A program made the translations under genes and the position numbers. Positions 1 to 13,000 of a stretch of 64,000 nucleotides of DNA are shown here, in pieces. The DNA is from Anthopleura xanthogrammica (lineage: Eukaryota > Cnidaria > Anthozoa > Actiniaria > Actiniidae), in the NCBI GenBank assembly GCA_964019055.1, contig OZ025213.1, forward strand, positions 10,226,583 through 10,290,582. Direction: 5' to 3'. A model generated the notes under the pieces. The model worked only from the letters and a program-made list of their open reading frames with translations. It had not been told where the DNA came from and did no database searches. The first letter of the stretch is position 1. Each line of letters begins with the position of its first letter.

Positions 1-262
1 GAAAAAAAAAACAGTCGAGAGCTTCTACTTTAGGTTTTAATATAATTGTTTTATGGTAAGAAGGACCAATAAACTAGTAACAGTACAGTGTAATTAAGGG
101 TAAATCAAGAGATCACTTGCGAAATCATGTGAACCGGCCTGCATGGCAAAGGATTTTCAAATAAAATTGAACGCTTGTCCCAAAAACAACCAAAAACGTT
201 TTCATGGAATTACAAAGGTTGTAAAGAAAGTCGTCTTTGTATTTTAATAGGACATTAAGATC

Positions 263-584
263 TTTAAAGGGGCACTTGGATGAAAATCGATGAAAATTGG
301 AAATTCCTTGAAACTTGGTTAAACTTATCTATATCGCCCCAATAGTAGTCAAGCAACATATTTTCTTCACAGTCAAAATTTGCGGATCTTACTCTATTGC
401 GGATCTTAACGCTATTGTTCTTTTAGTTTTTAAACCAAAATTTCTCAACTGCGAGTGGCTTTCAGGCTAAAATATTTGCCAATCTGGTTTTCATAATCAT
501 GATTGAGTCATATTATTCTTAAATACTTGAACTATTCGGACTTTCAAAATATTTGGCGTTTTCATCATAAAGTGCCCCTTTAAA
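263..584. mobile_element. MITE-like element with 15-bp terminal inverted repeats
   Basis: The sequence TTTAAAGGGGCACTT at 263-277 is matched exactly as its reverse complement at 570-584. The interior of about 290 bp is AT-rich and has no open frame. Short non-coding elements with perfect terminal inverted repeats are usually non-autonomous DNA transposons. I see no clear target-site duplication, so the family is not assigned. Confidence 0.6.
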
Positions 585-1959
585 CATCCTATAACTGTGA
601 TCACAGTTTGAAATTCTGGGATATTCCAGCTATCTGTCATTCAGGTTGTGGGACGAAGCAACAACACACACAAAAAAACCTGCAAAAATATTGTACTTTT
701 TAGAACTTAGAACTAATAGCCACCAACTACAAAATATTTGTAGGATAAACACCGGTTTTATAAAACGGTTGAAAGCCAAACACATCAATCATCAGAGAGC
801 TATGAATTTAGCTGCAGAGTAAAATTAGTCCAATTCTTATTCTTCTTCGCCATTCTGTTTCCTGGTGTCCGCCATCTTGGTTTTGAGGAATAGACCCCTT
901 GCAGCATGTCGTATTGCAGCTCAATTAAGAGGACAAAACAATAGGTTCCGGTTCTCAGGAGGTTGAAAAAATATTTTTTTGTTCCCCAAATTGAGCTGCT
1001 TTGACGTTACGTACAAGGGGTCTATAAAGATAAAGTCAAACTGGGGTCTGGGGTCTTGTAGAGTCAACACCCTTATGAACAAGCTGTGACTTAATAATGA
1101 AATAGGGCAAATGAAATGGAAACCATCATATATTTTTTTTATATGACAGATTAAAACGTTTTTTCTGCCCCCTTCATAAGCCCTATCCCTTTCATAAGCC
1201 CTACCCCCCTCCCTTCCCTTCCCCTCCCCTCCCCTCCTCCTACCCAATTACAAGCCCAACTAAAAACCCTTATGAAGTTTTAGAAGCTCAGCTTTATAAC
1301 TAGGATTCTACGGTACTTGATAATTCAATTGACAAAACATCCAATAAAATTCTCAATGTCTTCTTTTGTTCTTCAGGTTTCTAAATTCGGCAGACGTCAG
1401 ATTAAGTGAAGGAAGACAAGACCTCGTTTAATTCTTTTTTGATGGTCCTGAAGGGGTAAAATGGGACCTGGGATTTTTCTTTTTTTGGGCTGGGAAAATG
1501 GGATTTCATGCACTGGGACTGGGATTTATCCATTACTTGGATTGGGATTTTACTAACTCTCTATCAGTCTAGCTCTAACTCTAAAACTTGGAATGGAATT
1601 TAGCATGAGTGGGACTGTGATTTTGCAAAATGTTTGGCTGGGAAATGGGATATAAGGACCCCCTTCAGGACCTTTTTTTGTGTGTAATCTTGCATGCCAA
1701 CGAAATTTTATTGGGGATTGAATTGTGCATTATAGTGTGGCTGTTTTGACTTAAGATGCCAATTATATACATGACATACTGCCGTGTATATCTTCATTAT
1801 TTCACTAGTCCCGGGGTTCAAAAGGTTAAATCACCGTTATATAACAAAATCCTAATAAAGTATCATAACATTTGAAGAGGGAAAAATTTTGTATATTCAT
1901 ATCTTTATTGAATTATGATTAATTGAAAGACCGATATTTAACAATTAGTCCTCGAGTCC

Positions 1960-2025
1960 GAATGGTCTACGAGTCAATAGCCCATGAGGCCGGAGGCCGA
2001 ATGGGCTATTGACTCGTAGGCCATG
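1960..2025. repeat. Foldback palindrome
   Basis: The arm around CTACGAGTCAATAGCCCA is followed after about 17 bases by its reverse complement TGGGCTATTGACTCGTAG. This makes a strong hairpin, probably part of a larger degenerate inverted-repeat element running to about 2230. Confidence 0.6.
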
Positions 2026-2756
2026 AGGGCGAGAGGTCTAATTGTTTTAGTAAAAACCTACTAATCGGTCCAATAAAAGGATGCAAAAAGTTTTGGATTT
2101 TGCTTTAAATATATTTTTTTTGGTTTTCAAAACCGGCGCTTTTCGCTACTAGAGGTCTATCACTAATAGACCCCTAGTAGCTCAGCCAATCACAGGGCTC
2201 GATTGGTGATAGACCATTAGTAGGTTTTTTCTAACATTAATTATAACCCAACGTTGAATTTTCGCGCGCTGTCATTGGTTCAAATGGGTCACGTGCAGGA
2301 CGGGTATCAGGCGATATCCCCCGTCCGAAGTGATATTCGTCCAGCAGAAGGTAAAAAACGTTAAAAAAGAAAAGAAAAAACACGGAAAACAAAGAAACTC
2401 GCTTTTTACAAACAAGTGAGAGTAAAATACAAAGACTGGTTGAGAAAACTACGCCAGGAAACATGAAAAAATCAACAAAATATACTGTAAATGTCTTCAA
2501 TGGTAAGCATCCATGTTTCGTTGGTTTCTTTTCGAAATTGTCTTTATAAACTACTAAAAACCAACAAACAATTCGACAACAAATGTCAAACAATAGAATA
2601 ATTCAATGTCAAACAGCTTTCATTTACCAAAATAATTGTTTTTATATCCAGCTTGGAGACGAGAGAGAATTATTTTTTGAAAACTTTGGAGATGACGAGT
2701 TGATGCAGTTTGCTGAATTCATTTCAGTGAAGTCGTTGGGTTATAAAATGAATTAA

Positions 2757-2932
2757 CCCCCTCTGGCTCACTGGAATATCGGCTGATAATGTCCTTGGAT
2801 GAGAAATGGTCCTAAAAATATCACATTTGCCCTCGAAACTTCGCTTCTCGGCCAAATGTTCTTTTTTTGGACCATTTCTCATCCTCGGACATTATCAGCC
2901 GATATCCCAGCGGCCAGGAGGGGTTTATTTAC
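2757..2932. mobile_element. Short inverted-repeat (MITE-like) element
   Basis: The left end (CCCCTCTGG ... ATATCGGCTGATAATGTCC ... GAGAAATGGTCC) is matched by the reverse complement at the right end (GGACCATTTCTCATCC ... GGACATTATCAGCCGATAT ... GGAGGGG). Arms of about 65 bp flank a short centre. No coding capacity. Confidence 0.65.
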
Positions 2933-3222
2933 TAAATAGTTACTTCCAAAGAAAAAGAGGAAAAGAGCAGTACTAGATATATATTGTTCATTTTATGTAC
3001 AGCAATGATATGATGTCTCGGCTGTTCTATCATGTGTCAAGGTTTCAACAGTTCGCAGTAGCAAGTCTTTAAAAAACCACTGACAAACAAGTGAGAGCTA
3101 TCTTGCACTCGGTCGCTTGCATTGCCGAATTGAATGATGATATAGTCGATATTTTTATCGGTGTCCCGTTAAGACAGTTAACAGCATTTTTTGTGTTCAG
3201 GTTCAGTTTCATTTTGTTTGTT

Positions 3223-3254
<32 letters not shown>

Positions 3255-4529
3255 TTCTTTCCTTTTGGTTATTGTTTTTATAAATAAATTTATAATAAAA
3301 CTGATCGAGTTGTTCCCTGCAGATGCAAGATGGCTGCTTTTTTTTTTTTTTTTTTCTTTTCTTGAATCTCCAAGTTCCCAGTTCGTCTTTTCAAGTTTTA
3401 AGCTGTGCTTCAGCGATTGCATGCAACAGAGTTTTCAAACCTGAACGGATGTCGGACAGACTAATCAAAGTGCATTATAGACATATAGGTATATGGTGTT
3501 TTACGACAGTCATCTTGTAGGGTAAAACAATAAAATTGTGACCCTGAAGATGGACAATTTGTCCGAAAGCTTGGTCGTTTTGTTTCATTAAAACGTAGTT
3601 GAAACCATATACATCCAAAAATAGAATTGTTCTTCTCGGGGAAATGAAATATCTTCTCATTCAAAAACTTTGCATTGTTAATGCACTTAAAAGACTCATT
3701 GCGATTAAACCATTCTTGTTGCTATCCTTAGTGTGATGATTATCGGCCTAGTATGAAAAAAAAAACCCAAACCAATTAATAATCAAGTTGAATGAGAGAT
3801 TAAATACCACCTGGATTATGGAAATGTGCCGTCTAATTAATAAATAAACGCAAAACGAGATATGAACGACCATCACCATTAATTTGCATCGACTCAGTTT
3901 AAATGAGTACGGATTAAAAATAGGCGGAAAAAATTTATTTCGCATTAAATTGAAGCTACCTTATATGCAAACACATACCTGCATGATAAATACAAGGGAG
4001 CAGAAATAGCTATTTTTTGACCTTTTTTATTTGGGACGGTGCTAGCGGAAAATCACAGAAGGCTTTCGTCCGGGATATGGTTGGTCGTATGATAAGATAA
4101 AATATATCGATTGACTATGTGATTGTTTTCTTCGAACTAAGAAGGACCAAGATATACCAACTCGATAATTTCAACTCTAAATAGCTACGACGAACATCCC
4201 CTCTGCCTTCCTTTTGGGACTGATACCATATATACTACTTTATCCTTGTCTTTTCATGACTGTCTTTAGTTATATAAACAACTGTCTTTCATCGCTGGAG
4301 CCGAATAAGCAGTGAGAACATTAGCAGGATAACCGCAATAGCCAGGCGAAAGGCTGTTCCTAAAAATAGTATTTGGAGTGATACACTTTGGTCATGAATC
4401 AATCTACTTCTACTGAGTGTACGATGATATATGGCACTTCTAGGACAGTATATATACCAACGACCAGCCAATCAGTTTTTGTCTCACAAGTACTGATTAC
4501 ATAAGTGGTTGTCAAACCTTTGCTGGAGA

Positions 4530-4881
4530 TCAAACCTGGTCAAAGCGATTCCAAAAGAGCTTTTTAGCTACACCTGAACGGATGTCGGAAAGACGAAGGG
4601 AATAGATGATGGGGTTGATAATGGACTGCAAGTTTAAGCATGTGGTATAAATAATTTGCGATTCATATCTGAAGTCATCACTCCAGTTGCCCTTCACAGC
4701 TCCTACGATCTTCAAAATCAACATTGGACAAAAACACGCCACGGATGCTAGCACTATCACGCCCAGAGTGAAAGTGCGCTTGTATTCCTTGATCTTACTA
4801 TGCTGGGCTACAGACTTTTGCTGGGCGGCGATGGCTCTTATCTGTCGACGGGCCGTTAAGTTGATTTTAGTGACGCAAAAG

Positions 4882-4916
<35 letters not shown>

Positions 4917-5655
4917 AATTTTTTTTATTTACAACTTATCGAGTATCACACTAAGTGTGATACCCTAGAAGAAATACATGATACATGCAATACATTTTCC
5001 AATAGACGCAAAAGAAGATGATGACAAGGCTTGGACCAGTCGTTAGAATCATAGGAAGCTGTCTCGCCCAGAAAGAGCTGTTCACTAGAAACCTAATGAA
5101 AAATTTTAAAACCCCTACAAGAGCCCAGCTAGCTGCCGCCAATATCATCAGTTTCTTGGATGTGACTGAAGCCTCATAGTACAGGGGATGCTCAATGAAA
5201 AGGTATCTCTCAAGGCTCACGATCGTCATGGTTAAAACTGACCATCCATAGCAAAGTGAAGCAGACGCCATAAATACCATGGTCAGGTCACATAGACGCG
5301 AATACTGGACTATTATACCGACTAATAAAGCAATAAGCAGCGGCTGTACAACGAGTCCTACCAGAAGGTCGCTGAACGAAAGGATGGCTACTAAAAGATA
5401 GTAGTTGTTGGATCTGAGCTGTTCATTTTCCAGCACGGTCCAGATCACCAGCAAATTGATGACGACAGTCGGCGGAGAGGTAACACCGTTGATGGCAGCT
5501 AGAGAAATCCACGTTGGGACGATCGATGTTCGAAGCGGTTCGGTAATGTTTGTGGGATCAAAATCAAAAGTTATCGGGCACTGAAAACTGGAAATATTTT
5601 GGTTTGATGTTGATGCCATGACATAAACCAGAATACGTAAGGTTAACAGAATCAT
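4530..5655 (-). pseudogene. Class A (rhodopsin-like) GPCR interrupted by a retro-insertion
   Basis: The frame from 5655 encodes an extracellular N-terminus with N-x-S/T sites, then TM1-TM4 and part of TM5. Family landmarks are LERYLF at the end of TM3 (the E/DRY position) and, in the downstream frame ending at 4530, NPIIY of TM7. The halves are separated by about 119 bp ending in a long poly-A (minus sense), flanked by the direct repeat GACGCAAAAGAAGA at 4872-4885 and 5005-5018. Without the insert and one repeat copy the frame runs on through TM5-TM7 to the stop at 4530. With it, translation ends at 4951 within TM5. The ligand cannot be told. It may be a pseudogene, or a polymorphic insertion carried by the sequenced haplotype. 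Confidence 0.8.
4886..5004 (-). mobile_element. Short poly(A)-tailed retro-insertion with 14-bp target-site duplication
   Basis: Read on the minus strand the insert ends in AATAAA-like sequence and a long A tract. It carries a small hairpin (TATCACAC-TTA-GTGTGATA) and has matching flanking repeats at 4872-4885 and 5005-5018. These are the marks of L1-type target-primed reverse transcription of a SINE or of a 5'-truncated LINE end. No Pol III A/B boxes are obvious in so short a piece. Confidence 0.75.
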
Positions 5656-7976
5656 TCATTACCAAAAGATCTGAAGACCAGCAAGTGGAAAAAGTCTTTA
5701 AAAGCAATCATTCATTAGTAGTTTTTTTTATCGATCAAACGTTTTACGCAAAACTTTTGTTTTGTTTTGTTTTGTTTGGTTCAACTCAATTTAGTTTCAT
5801 TGTTTTCCCCTTCTACGTGTTTTCGGCACTTAGCAGAGGAAATTCGCCTCGCTTATAAACATATCCGGCTTTTGTGCAGTATTCAGTAAAATATACCAAA
5901 AAGTATGGGAACTGAAAATAATTCCTCGTATTTTCATATCTTTATATTTTATTCTTATTTTTTTATCTTTTTTAGAAAGAAAATATATGTCATAAGCTAA
6001 CTAAACGACATGGGACAGACTGAAACCTTTAGTTTTGATATATTATACCTTAAACCGTAAACGTTTTCGACTGGTCTTTTTACACACCTTCCGCAGTTGA
6101 ACTAATTTGAGACATCAGACATGAGATTCAGATTTAATTTGAAAACGATGACGAAGTTGAAAGCAGTACTTATGAATTGTATCGCGATCAAGATATGATG
6201 CGGAAAAGTGGATAGAAAAATTCTGTACTGATTTGATTATTAGTAAATCCCACACAAATGAAAAAAGGAAAAAGAAAAGAAAAGAAAAAAGATTCCTTGA
6301 AATTCGTTTTGACTATGATCAAAATCTTTTTTATAATAATAATTTAATACCTCAAACATTTTATGGAATAATTCTTTTTCAGTCTTGAGAAGTAATATTT
6401 TAGCTACAGCGCATACACATTCCGTAGATATATAACGTTAAAGTTTAAGTCCCTTATGGGAATTATGAGCAAGTTTCGTGTGGACTTTCTCAAATCGACA
6501 AACAGATGATGGCTTTCGATAAAAGACAGACTGCTCTCTCATTTTCCAGTCACTGAACGATTCGTTTCGGACTTCGGACTACCTGGCAATAAAATTGTGT
6601 GTGGTTTATGTGTGTGATTTTTTAACAATCCTACTTATGATTAAACCAATTGGCAATGATGTTTTTGGAAAGGGTCGTGAAAACTTTGATATTTTAGAAA
6701 GGCAACTTTACGCGCTTCGAAAATTGAAGTGTCAGATCAAGATGTCGTACACAAAACGCCCAGTTATTTCTTATGAATGATATGAGTATTTTTCGTTTTA
6801 ATACCATCATATTTTAGTTTAAGGACTAATTCATACTAGTATATGAAAGTACTCCAAAGTATTCTAGGTTTTAGATGTGTTTATAGGACCTCTGAAAATA
6901 GCCATTGTTTGACAATTCACGAAGTAATTCATTGTAGTTCATTGAGTAAAAAAGCGGTATATTTTACACAAACTACAAGAAAAGTAATAAATTTACAACT
7001 TGTTCGTTTACTAGATGCTGAAATAAGGCAAGTAAGACCTGGGATACACACTTTGTTGAACAACGAGTTCATCGAACAGTTGTCACGACACTCGTCTCTA
7101 AAGCTCTCGCTCTCTCAAATTTATCCAGATAACTGACGAAGCAGTCTAAACACAATTTCAACTCCTTCCAAGTCGGGTATAGAAACAGAAAAACAAAGAT
7201 TTTTCAATACACAATGAACGTAAAATAAATAAGGATTCTGGAAAAGATGCCGAGTAACCAGCAACTGGCCATTTTGATCTTCACTCAGAGCCGGCTCAAA
7301 CACCGTGGCTCAAACAAAGTGATGACGTCACGATAGAATTGAAAATATATTATAAAATGCAATGCAGCATGGGATAACCCTGGACCCTCTTGTTTAGAAG
7401 AGCACGTTTTAGCCAAAAAGCAAAAACGTATAACTATGTATTTTTTTCAAACTAGTCTTGAGACAATAGTAATATTAATATGGCTATAATAGGTACGACC
7501 GTGGCAAGGGCTAAACTGTAAAACAGGGTTACATTAAAGACTTTAAAACTGATCCGTTCTTTTCAGTAGTTTACTTGAATTTTTCCGTAAGTATTCAGCA
7601 TTTCATTTTCAGTGGGTACATAGCAAAGTCTCTACGATTATTTATGTTTAAGGGGACATCAGTGATCGCTGGACCTAGACACCTGCCCGCAAAATGTGTT
7701 GTAGTATTTATGCAAATTTGGCTCTAAGGTTTAGTAACAAGGATCTAAATGTTTCAGTTTGTCTATCGTTGACACCTCCACTGGTTGCTATGCATTAGCA
7801 AATTGTCTGTTTACAAAGGGATTAAAAAATAATGAATTTTGCATGCCAAGCTATAAGCTGTGTTATCAACTCGATGGGAAATATTGGACAAGTAGTTAAG
7901 GATATACTGAATATTAACACATTCTTAAAGATTTCTCCTTGTTCCTAGTGTTTTAACACTAAAAAAGAGGCAGAGA
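5656..7976. other. Intergenic, no gene recognised
   Basis: AT-rich sequence with only short open frames (for example 6595-6780 and 6843-7136), none with recognisable motifs. An AG at about 7948, just before the next gene, could be the acceptor of a 5' UTR intron. Confidence 0.5.
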
Positions 7977-8726
7977 ATGAAGCCCCGCTATAAGCCTGTA
8001 GACCGACCAGAATGCGAAGATACATGGTTCTGTTATTTTTTTCCGCCGAGAGGACAAGGTCAGCCGAGTGCTATAACTAAACCTTTATCTCAAGTCCCCG
8101 ACTTGAATCGAGGGAGAAAGAGTTCCCATATCGGAACAGAAGACCGTAGTACACACATCAGAGGAGCGGTGAATCCTAATGATTCCAAGTACATTCGTTT
8201 AGCAAAGGCTGGTGGAAGGAAACATTTACTGAGCTTCACCCAAAATCCATCGAAAGCAAAAGAACCAGTACCTTATCCTGTGTCAGAGTGGTACTATGAT
8301 AACTATCCTTATCATGCTAACAACACCGAGGACAGAGATTCAAGAGCAATGAAGTATCCACAAAAACCAGACTGGATGACCCATCTTGAGTATGACCCGA
8401 CAACAAATCAACACAAATCGGCTTATCATCCCAACCGTGGAATCATCGCTTGGGACAAGATGTCTGCTTGGAAACGGGAAGAACTGGATAAAATGATGCA
8501 ACAGAAAGCAAAGGCTACCTACGAAAAGAAGCGCAGAGAAGAAAGACAAGCGCTCAAGAAGAAACCGGTCGTATATTCAAAAGTAAATAGTAGTGGATTA
8601 ACCGAAGGAACAAGAGTTAGGCTTCCTAAAATAGACTCGAAGAAGCTTCCAGGGATGAGAAAACTATCCGGTGCTGATCTAAAGGTACATTGGTATGAAA
8701 AGTGGTACATCATTAATCGTGCTTAA
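7977..8726 (+). CDS. C7orf57-like protein
   Basis: A 249-residue intact frame in one exon. It keeps, in order, the segments I associate with vertebrate C7orf57: a proline-rich start with LSQVPDLN, YIRLAKAGGRKHLLSF, PYPVSEWYYDN, KPDWMTHLEYDP, an NRGI segment before a basic/acidic helix (residues about 160-195), and RLPKIDSKKLPG. The protein is basic and soluble with no signal peptide or membrane span. The human protein is poorly characterised, so I assign no activity. The ATG at 7977 is preceded by an AAAAAGAGGCAGAGA context and a possible splice acceptor about 30 bases upstream, so a non-coding first exon is likely. This is an ordinary animal gene that anchors the window as metazoan. Confidence 0.75.
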   Translation: MKPRYKPVDRPECEDTWFCYFFPPRGQGQPSAITKPLSQVPDLNRGRKSSHIGTEDRSTHIRGAVNPNDSKYIRLAKAGGRKHLLSFTQNPSKAKEPVPYPVSEWYYDNYPYHANNTEDRDSRAMKYPQKPDWMTHLEYDPTTNQHKSAYHPNRGIIAWDKMSAWKREELDKMMQQKAKATYEKKRREERQALKKKPVVYSKVNSSGLTEGTRVRLPKIDSKKLPGMRKLSGADLKVHWYEKWYIINRA

Positions 8727-9813
8727 GAAGACCCCTGTCCCTGCCTGGTCTCTAGTTCTCTTTAACATTGTTAAAAGCTCAAGTATGGAAGAGAAAGAAT
8801 TGTATTGTCATCAGATGCAATGTAAATAATAACTGAGATAGTTTGATTATGAAAGCAGAAAGCACGCAAACAAGCTACTCCCTCTAGAAAAGTGTTTTTT
8901 AAACAATAACTTGCATTATCAAAAACATCCTCTCTAAAATAACTCAAAAGTCTGTGGCTAAATGGATTGGGTTTTAATTGAATTCTACAAGTTTCTGAAT
9001 CACTAAGGTATTATATAGGGTCATGTAGCAGTAGTAGTTTTGTTTACATTTTTCCCATTATGTTTGTGCAACTGAAGTGCCATTTTCTCGCCCATAGAAG
9101 CTCAAAATCATTAGTGGCATAGGCATAAAATAAACGGTATGTTCTTTCTTGTTCTAGAGTGTGTGACTGTGCTTAAGCTTGTCTTTAAAACTGAGCCAGT
9201 GTCGTGAGCAACCGATCATCTATTGTATCTTATTTGCTACCACCGCTTTAGTAGTGACTAAAAGCAACTATTGCTTCACTGATTAAAGCTGTAGTCAATC
9301 CGGGAGGGGGGGGGGGGGGGGGATTCCGGGGCATGCTCGTCGTACTCTTAGGGGTAAAAATCAGCGATTTTATATCTTTTATAGGGTAAAATTGAAATTT
9401 AGACTTTTTGCATTTCATGGTATCTTTTAGAGTATCGAAAAAGCTTTTTTGTATTTCAAACAGCTTTTTGTATTACATAATTACGCATAGCATAAGTTTA
9501 TGGTCAGAAAGCTTTTGTCGCAGATCTTGGAAGTCAGTCATTTTAATGACATTAAAAATGTCTTTAACCAAATTCTGAAAAAGTTTAGTGTTATTCATTA
9601 AACTCGTAGTAAATCTGCTGATTTTTAGTCATTAGATATTTAAAACATCTTATAGATTTTGTGTGGTGTCTCTTAGGGGTTAGATATCGTCCAGCCGCTT
9701 CCTTTTAAAAAAACTTGTATCTTTTAGGGGAATTTGGGAAAATTTCCGACGAGCATACCCGATACCTTTTACCCCGGAATACCCCCAGGTTGTCACTCCT
9801 TTACCTCAGCCCC

Positions 9814-9844
<31 letters not shown>

Positions 9845-10051
9845 CTTTTCCCCCCTGCGAGAAAGTTGATAATAGGTAATACTCAGGGGCTACGTTTTGG
9901 ATGATATACCACAGCACTAGTTTTGCTTTAATACAAGGGGTCTCCATCTCTAATATATACTACCACTTAAAGCCTTATAGACTATAAACCGAAAAGGAAC
10001 TGCTGCTTAATTCATTATACTACTAGTATAATCGCAGATTAATCTGAAACA
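8727..10051. other. Intergenic with a degenerate inverted-repeat element
   Basis: Mostly the 3' flank of the C7orf57-like gene. Between a G-run at 9305-9321 and a C-run at 9810-9830 lies an element of about 500 bp whose ends are partly inverted copies (near the left end CATGCTCGTCGTACTC, near the right end GACGAGCATACCCGATAC), probably a decayed MITE. An AC microsatellite follows at 9831-9843. Confidence 0.5.
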
Positions 10052-13000
10052 TTATACTTTGTGTACTCCTTCTTCAACCTTTTCAAACTTGTACTGCTTA
10101 TGTTTCCTTTTCCAATAACAGATACCAAACATTACAAGTATTGCAACCATTGCAACTACGACCAACGCTATCGCCAACGCTGTTGGAGATGTTGTAGATG
10201 TTGTAGGCTGCATATCATCTAAGAACAGTCAAAATTACATTGTCAATAACGTGTGTTTTTTTTTTTTTTTCTAATTTGCATAAATCAAGGTTTTTTTGAA
10301 TCAGATAAAAATCATGGATGAATTCACCTTTGAGGCGATAGGCTTTCACGTGGTGACGTAGTGTTACGGTCACCAAAAAGTTCGGACATTGTTGTTGAAT
10401 TGCCATAGGATCGTACTAACTTTTGTGCAATTTATGAACTTGATTTGTTTATTCTGTTCTCTAAATCTTAGCAAAACTTCTTTAAAAATAAAGTATTTAG
10501 ATAGTTTCGCTAAAATTTTGAGAACAGAATAAACAAATCAAGTCAATAAATTGCACAAAAGTTAGTACGATCCTATGGCAATTCAACAACAATGTCCGAA
10601 CTTTTTGGTGACCGTAACACTACGTCACCACGTGAAAACCTATCGCCTCAAAGGTGAATTATAAATGTGCCCACATTTATAGCAATAATAATAATATAAA
10701 GATTAAAAGCTTTTTTTAATTTTGCCGGTATTCTACGAATATTAATAAATTTAGCGTTGCTGGTCGTCTTTTTTTTTCTAAAAACAAATCCTCGTAATCT
10801 CAAAACGCGCGGTAACTTTTTTTGATGCTGGAACACTGAAATTTTGCTCCTTTACTAATGTTAGCAGTGCAAAAAGGAATTGACGTAATTATTCTTGGCT
10901 CTTTGCAAAGATTCCATAAATAATTAGACATGATTGGAAGTATTTTTTATGATATTTTATAATTTCATCTTTGTAGTACAATAGAGCATTGATTTGTTTA
11001 TCTTTCCTTTTCTCTCTTCAGGGGCGTAGCCAGGGGGTCTAGGGGGCCCGGCCCCCCTCCTCCATCGTGTTGGCCGTTTTTTGTTTGTTTGTGTTCTAAA
11101 AACGGGGTTTTGGGCCCCCTAAGGCAAAATCCTGGCTACGCCCCAGCTCTCCCTTTTGATTGCAGCACCATTTGGTATCCGTTTAGTATTTCTCGTTCTC
11201 TTTGCTCATATCGCTTTATCGCTCTTATCTACCCATATATGTTTATTACCTTTACGAACCATGAGTCTCATGGAGCTGTTGTCTGACTTTTCCCCTTGCT
11301 TAGCGATGCACTCATACTCTCCCTGGTCTTCAGTGTCAACGTTTTCGATAATGTACTGACAATGACGTGTACCATTACAGAGGGTTTGATTGTTTTTCTG
11401 TATTATTGCAAATGGCGCAGGAAACCCTTTTGCTTTGCATCCAATGGTTGTTCTATCGCCATGTTTCACAACAAGGTTCCGAAAAAACATTATTTTTGGC
11501 GGAGCTGGAAAAAAATTAAATAGAAAACATTAAGGGGAACGCTCATTAAATATTGCCAAGGGGTCGAAGGATTTTTGTTGGAGCAAAAAGATTAACTTAT
11601 ACCCACCCCGAAAAGCACTATATTTTTTTTACCCCCCCCCCCTCCCCATTAAAGGTTGCTACTGGGTGATCCCTCCTTTTGATACCTTTACATCAGTCCT
11701 GTTAATTACTGTAACCGAGGTAAATATCACTGGCTAAAAAAAACCAATACTAGTACTCATGATCATACAAGTCAATAATCCCCTTCACAGTTCCCTGCGC
11801 CATCTTGAAAGGTAGCCGTGTTTTGGCATCCAAGCGAGACAAACGGTGACCTTGTGATGATAGAGACCATTTTTTATCACCTTCGACAATTATTCACACA
11901 CTCTATCATAGCAGCTCACCGTTCATCTCGCTTTCTCTAGCTTTCAAGATTGCGCAGGGAACTGTGGAGGGGACTATACTCCGGACTAAATCTTAGCAAA
12001 ACTTCTTTAAAAATAAAGTATTTAGATAGTTTCGCTAAAATTTTGAGAACAGAATAAACAAATCAAGTCAATAAATTGCACAAAAGTTAGTACGATCCTA
12101 TGGCAATTCAACAACAATGTCCGAACTTTTTGGTGACCGTAACACTACGTCACCACGTGAAAACCTATCGCCTCAAAGGTGAATTATAAATGTGCCCACA
12201 TTTATAGCAATAATAATAATATAAAGATTAAAAGCTTTTTTTAATTTTGCCGGTATTCTACGAATATTAATAAATTTAGCGTTGCTGGTCGTCTTTTTTT
12301 TTCTAAAAACAAATCCTCGTAATCTCAAAACGCGCGGTAACTTTTTTTGATGCTGGAACACTGAAATTTTGCTCCTTTACTAATGTTAGCAGTGCAAAAA
12401 GGAATTGACGTAATTATTCTTGGCTCTTTGCAAAGATTCCATAAATAATTAGACATGATTGGAAGTATTTTTTATGATATTTTATAATTTCATCTTTGTA
12501 GTACAATAGAGCATTGATTTGTTTATCTTTCCTTTTCTCTCTTCAGGGGCGTAGCCAGGGGGTCCAGGGGGCCCGGCCCCCCTCCTCCATCGTGTTGGCC
12601 GTTTTTTGTTTGTTTGTGTTCTAAAAACGGGGTTTTGGGCCCCCTAAGGCAAAATCCTGGCTACGCCCCAGCTCTCCCTTTTGATTGCAGCACCATTTGG
12701 TATCCGTTTAGTATTTCTCGTTCTCTTTGCTCATATCGCTTTATCGCTCTTATCTACCCATATATGTTTATTACCTTTACGAACCATGAGTCTCATGGAG
12801 CTGTTGTCTGACTTTTCCCCTTGCTTAGCGATGCACTCATACTCTCCCTGGTCTTCAGTGTCAACGTTTTCGATAATGTACTGACAATGACGTGTACCAT
12901 TACAGAGGGTTTGATTGTTTTTCTGTATTATTACAAATGGCGCAGGAAACCCTTTTGCTTTGCATCCAATGGTTGTTCTATCGCCATGTTTCACAACAAG

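Larger units (their letters stand above)
1..4529. other. Non-coding region with small repeats
   Basis: I see no convincing gene here. The stretch holds inverted-repeat elements at 263-584, about 1960-2025 and 2757-2932 (listed separately), a TTTC microsatellite near 3220-3262, a poly-T run near 3338-3354, and AT-rich unique sequence. The open frames are short and low in complexity. Confidence 0.6.

Noticed and set aside
921..1247. Minus-strand 108-codon frame
   Set aside because: Starts in a Gly/Arg-rich low-complexity tract from a G-rich run and has no recognisable domain or splice context.
4289..4471. Minus-strand 60-codon frame downstream of the GPCR
   Set aside because: The GPCR frame already ends after TM7 at 4530; this piece has no receptor motif and no clear splice link.
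6843..7136. 97-codon plus-strand frame
   Set aside because: No motif, no splice or promoter context, typical chance frame in AT-rich DNA.
9305..9830. G-quadruplex-flanked regulatory element
   Set aside because: The G- and C-runs are homopolymers at the ends of a degenerate inverted repeat; no gene link, and run lengths are prone to sequencing error.
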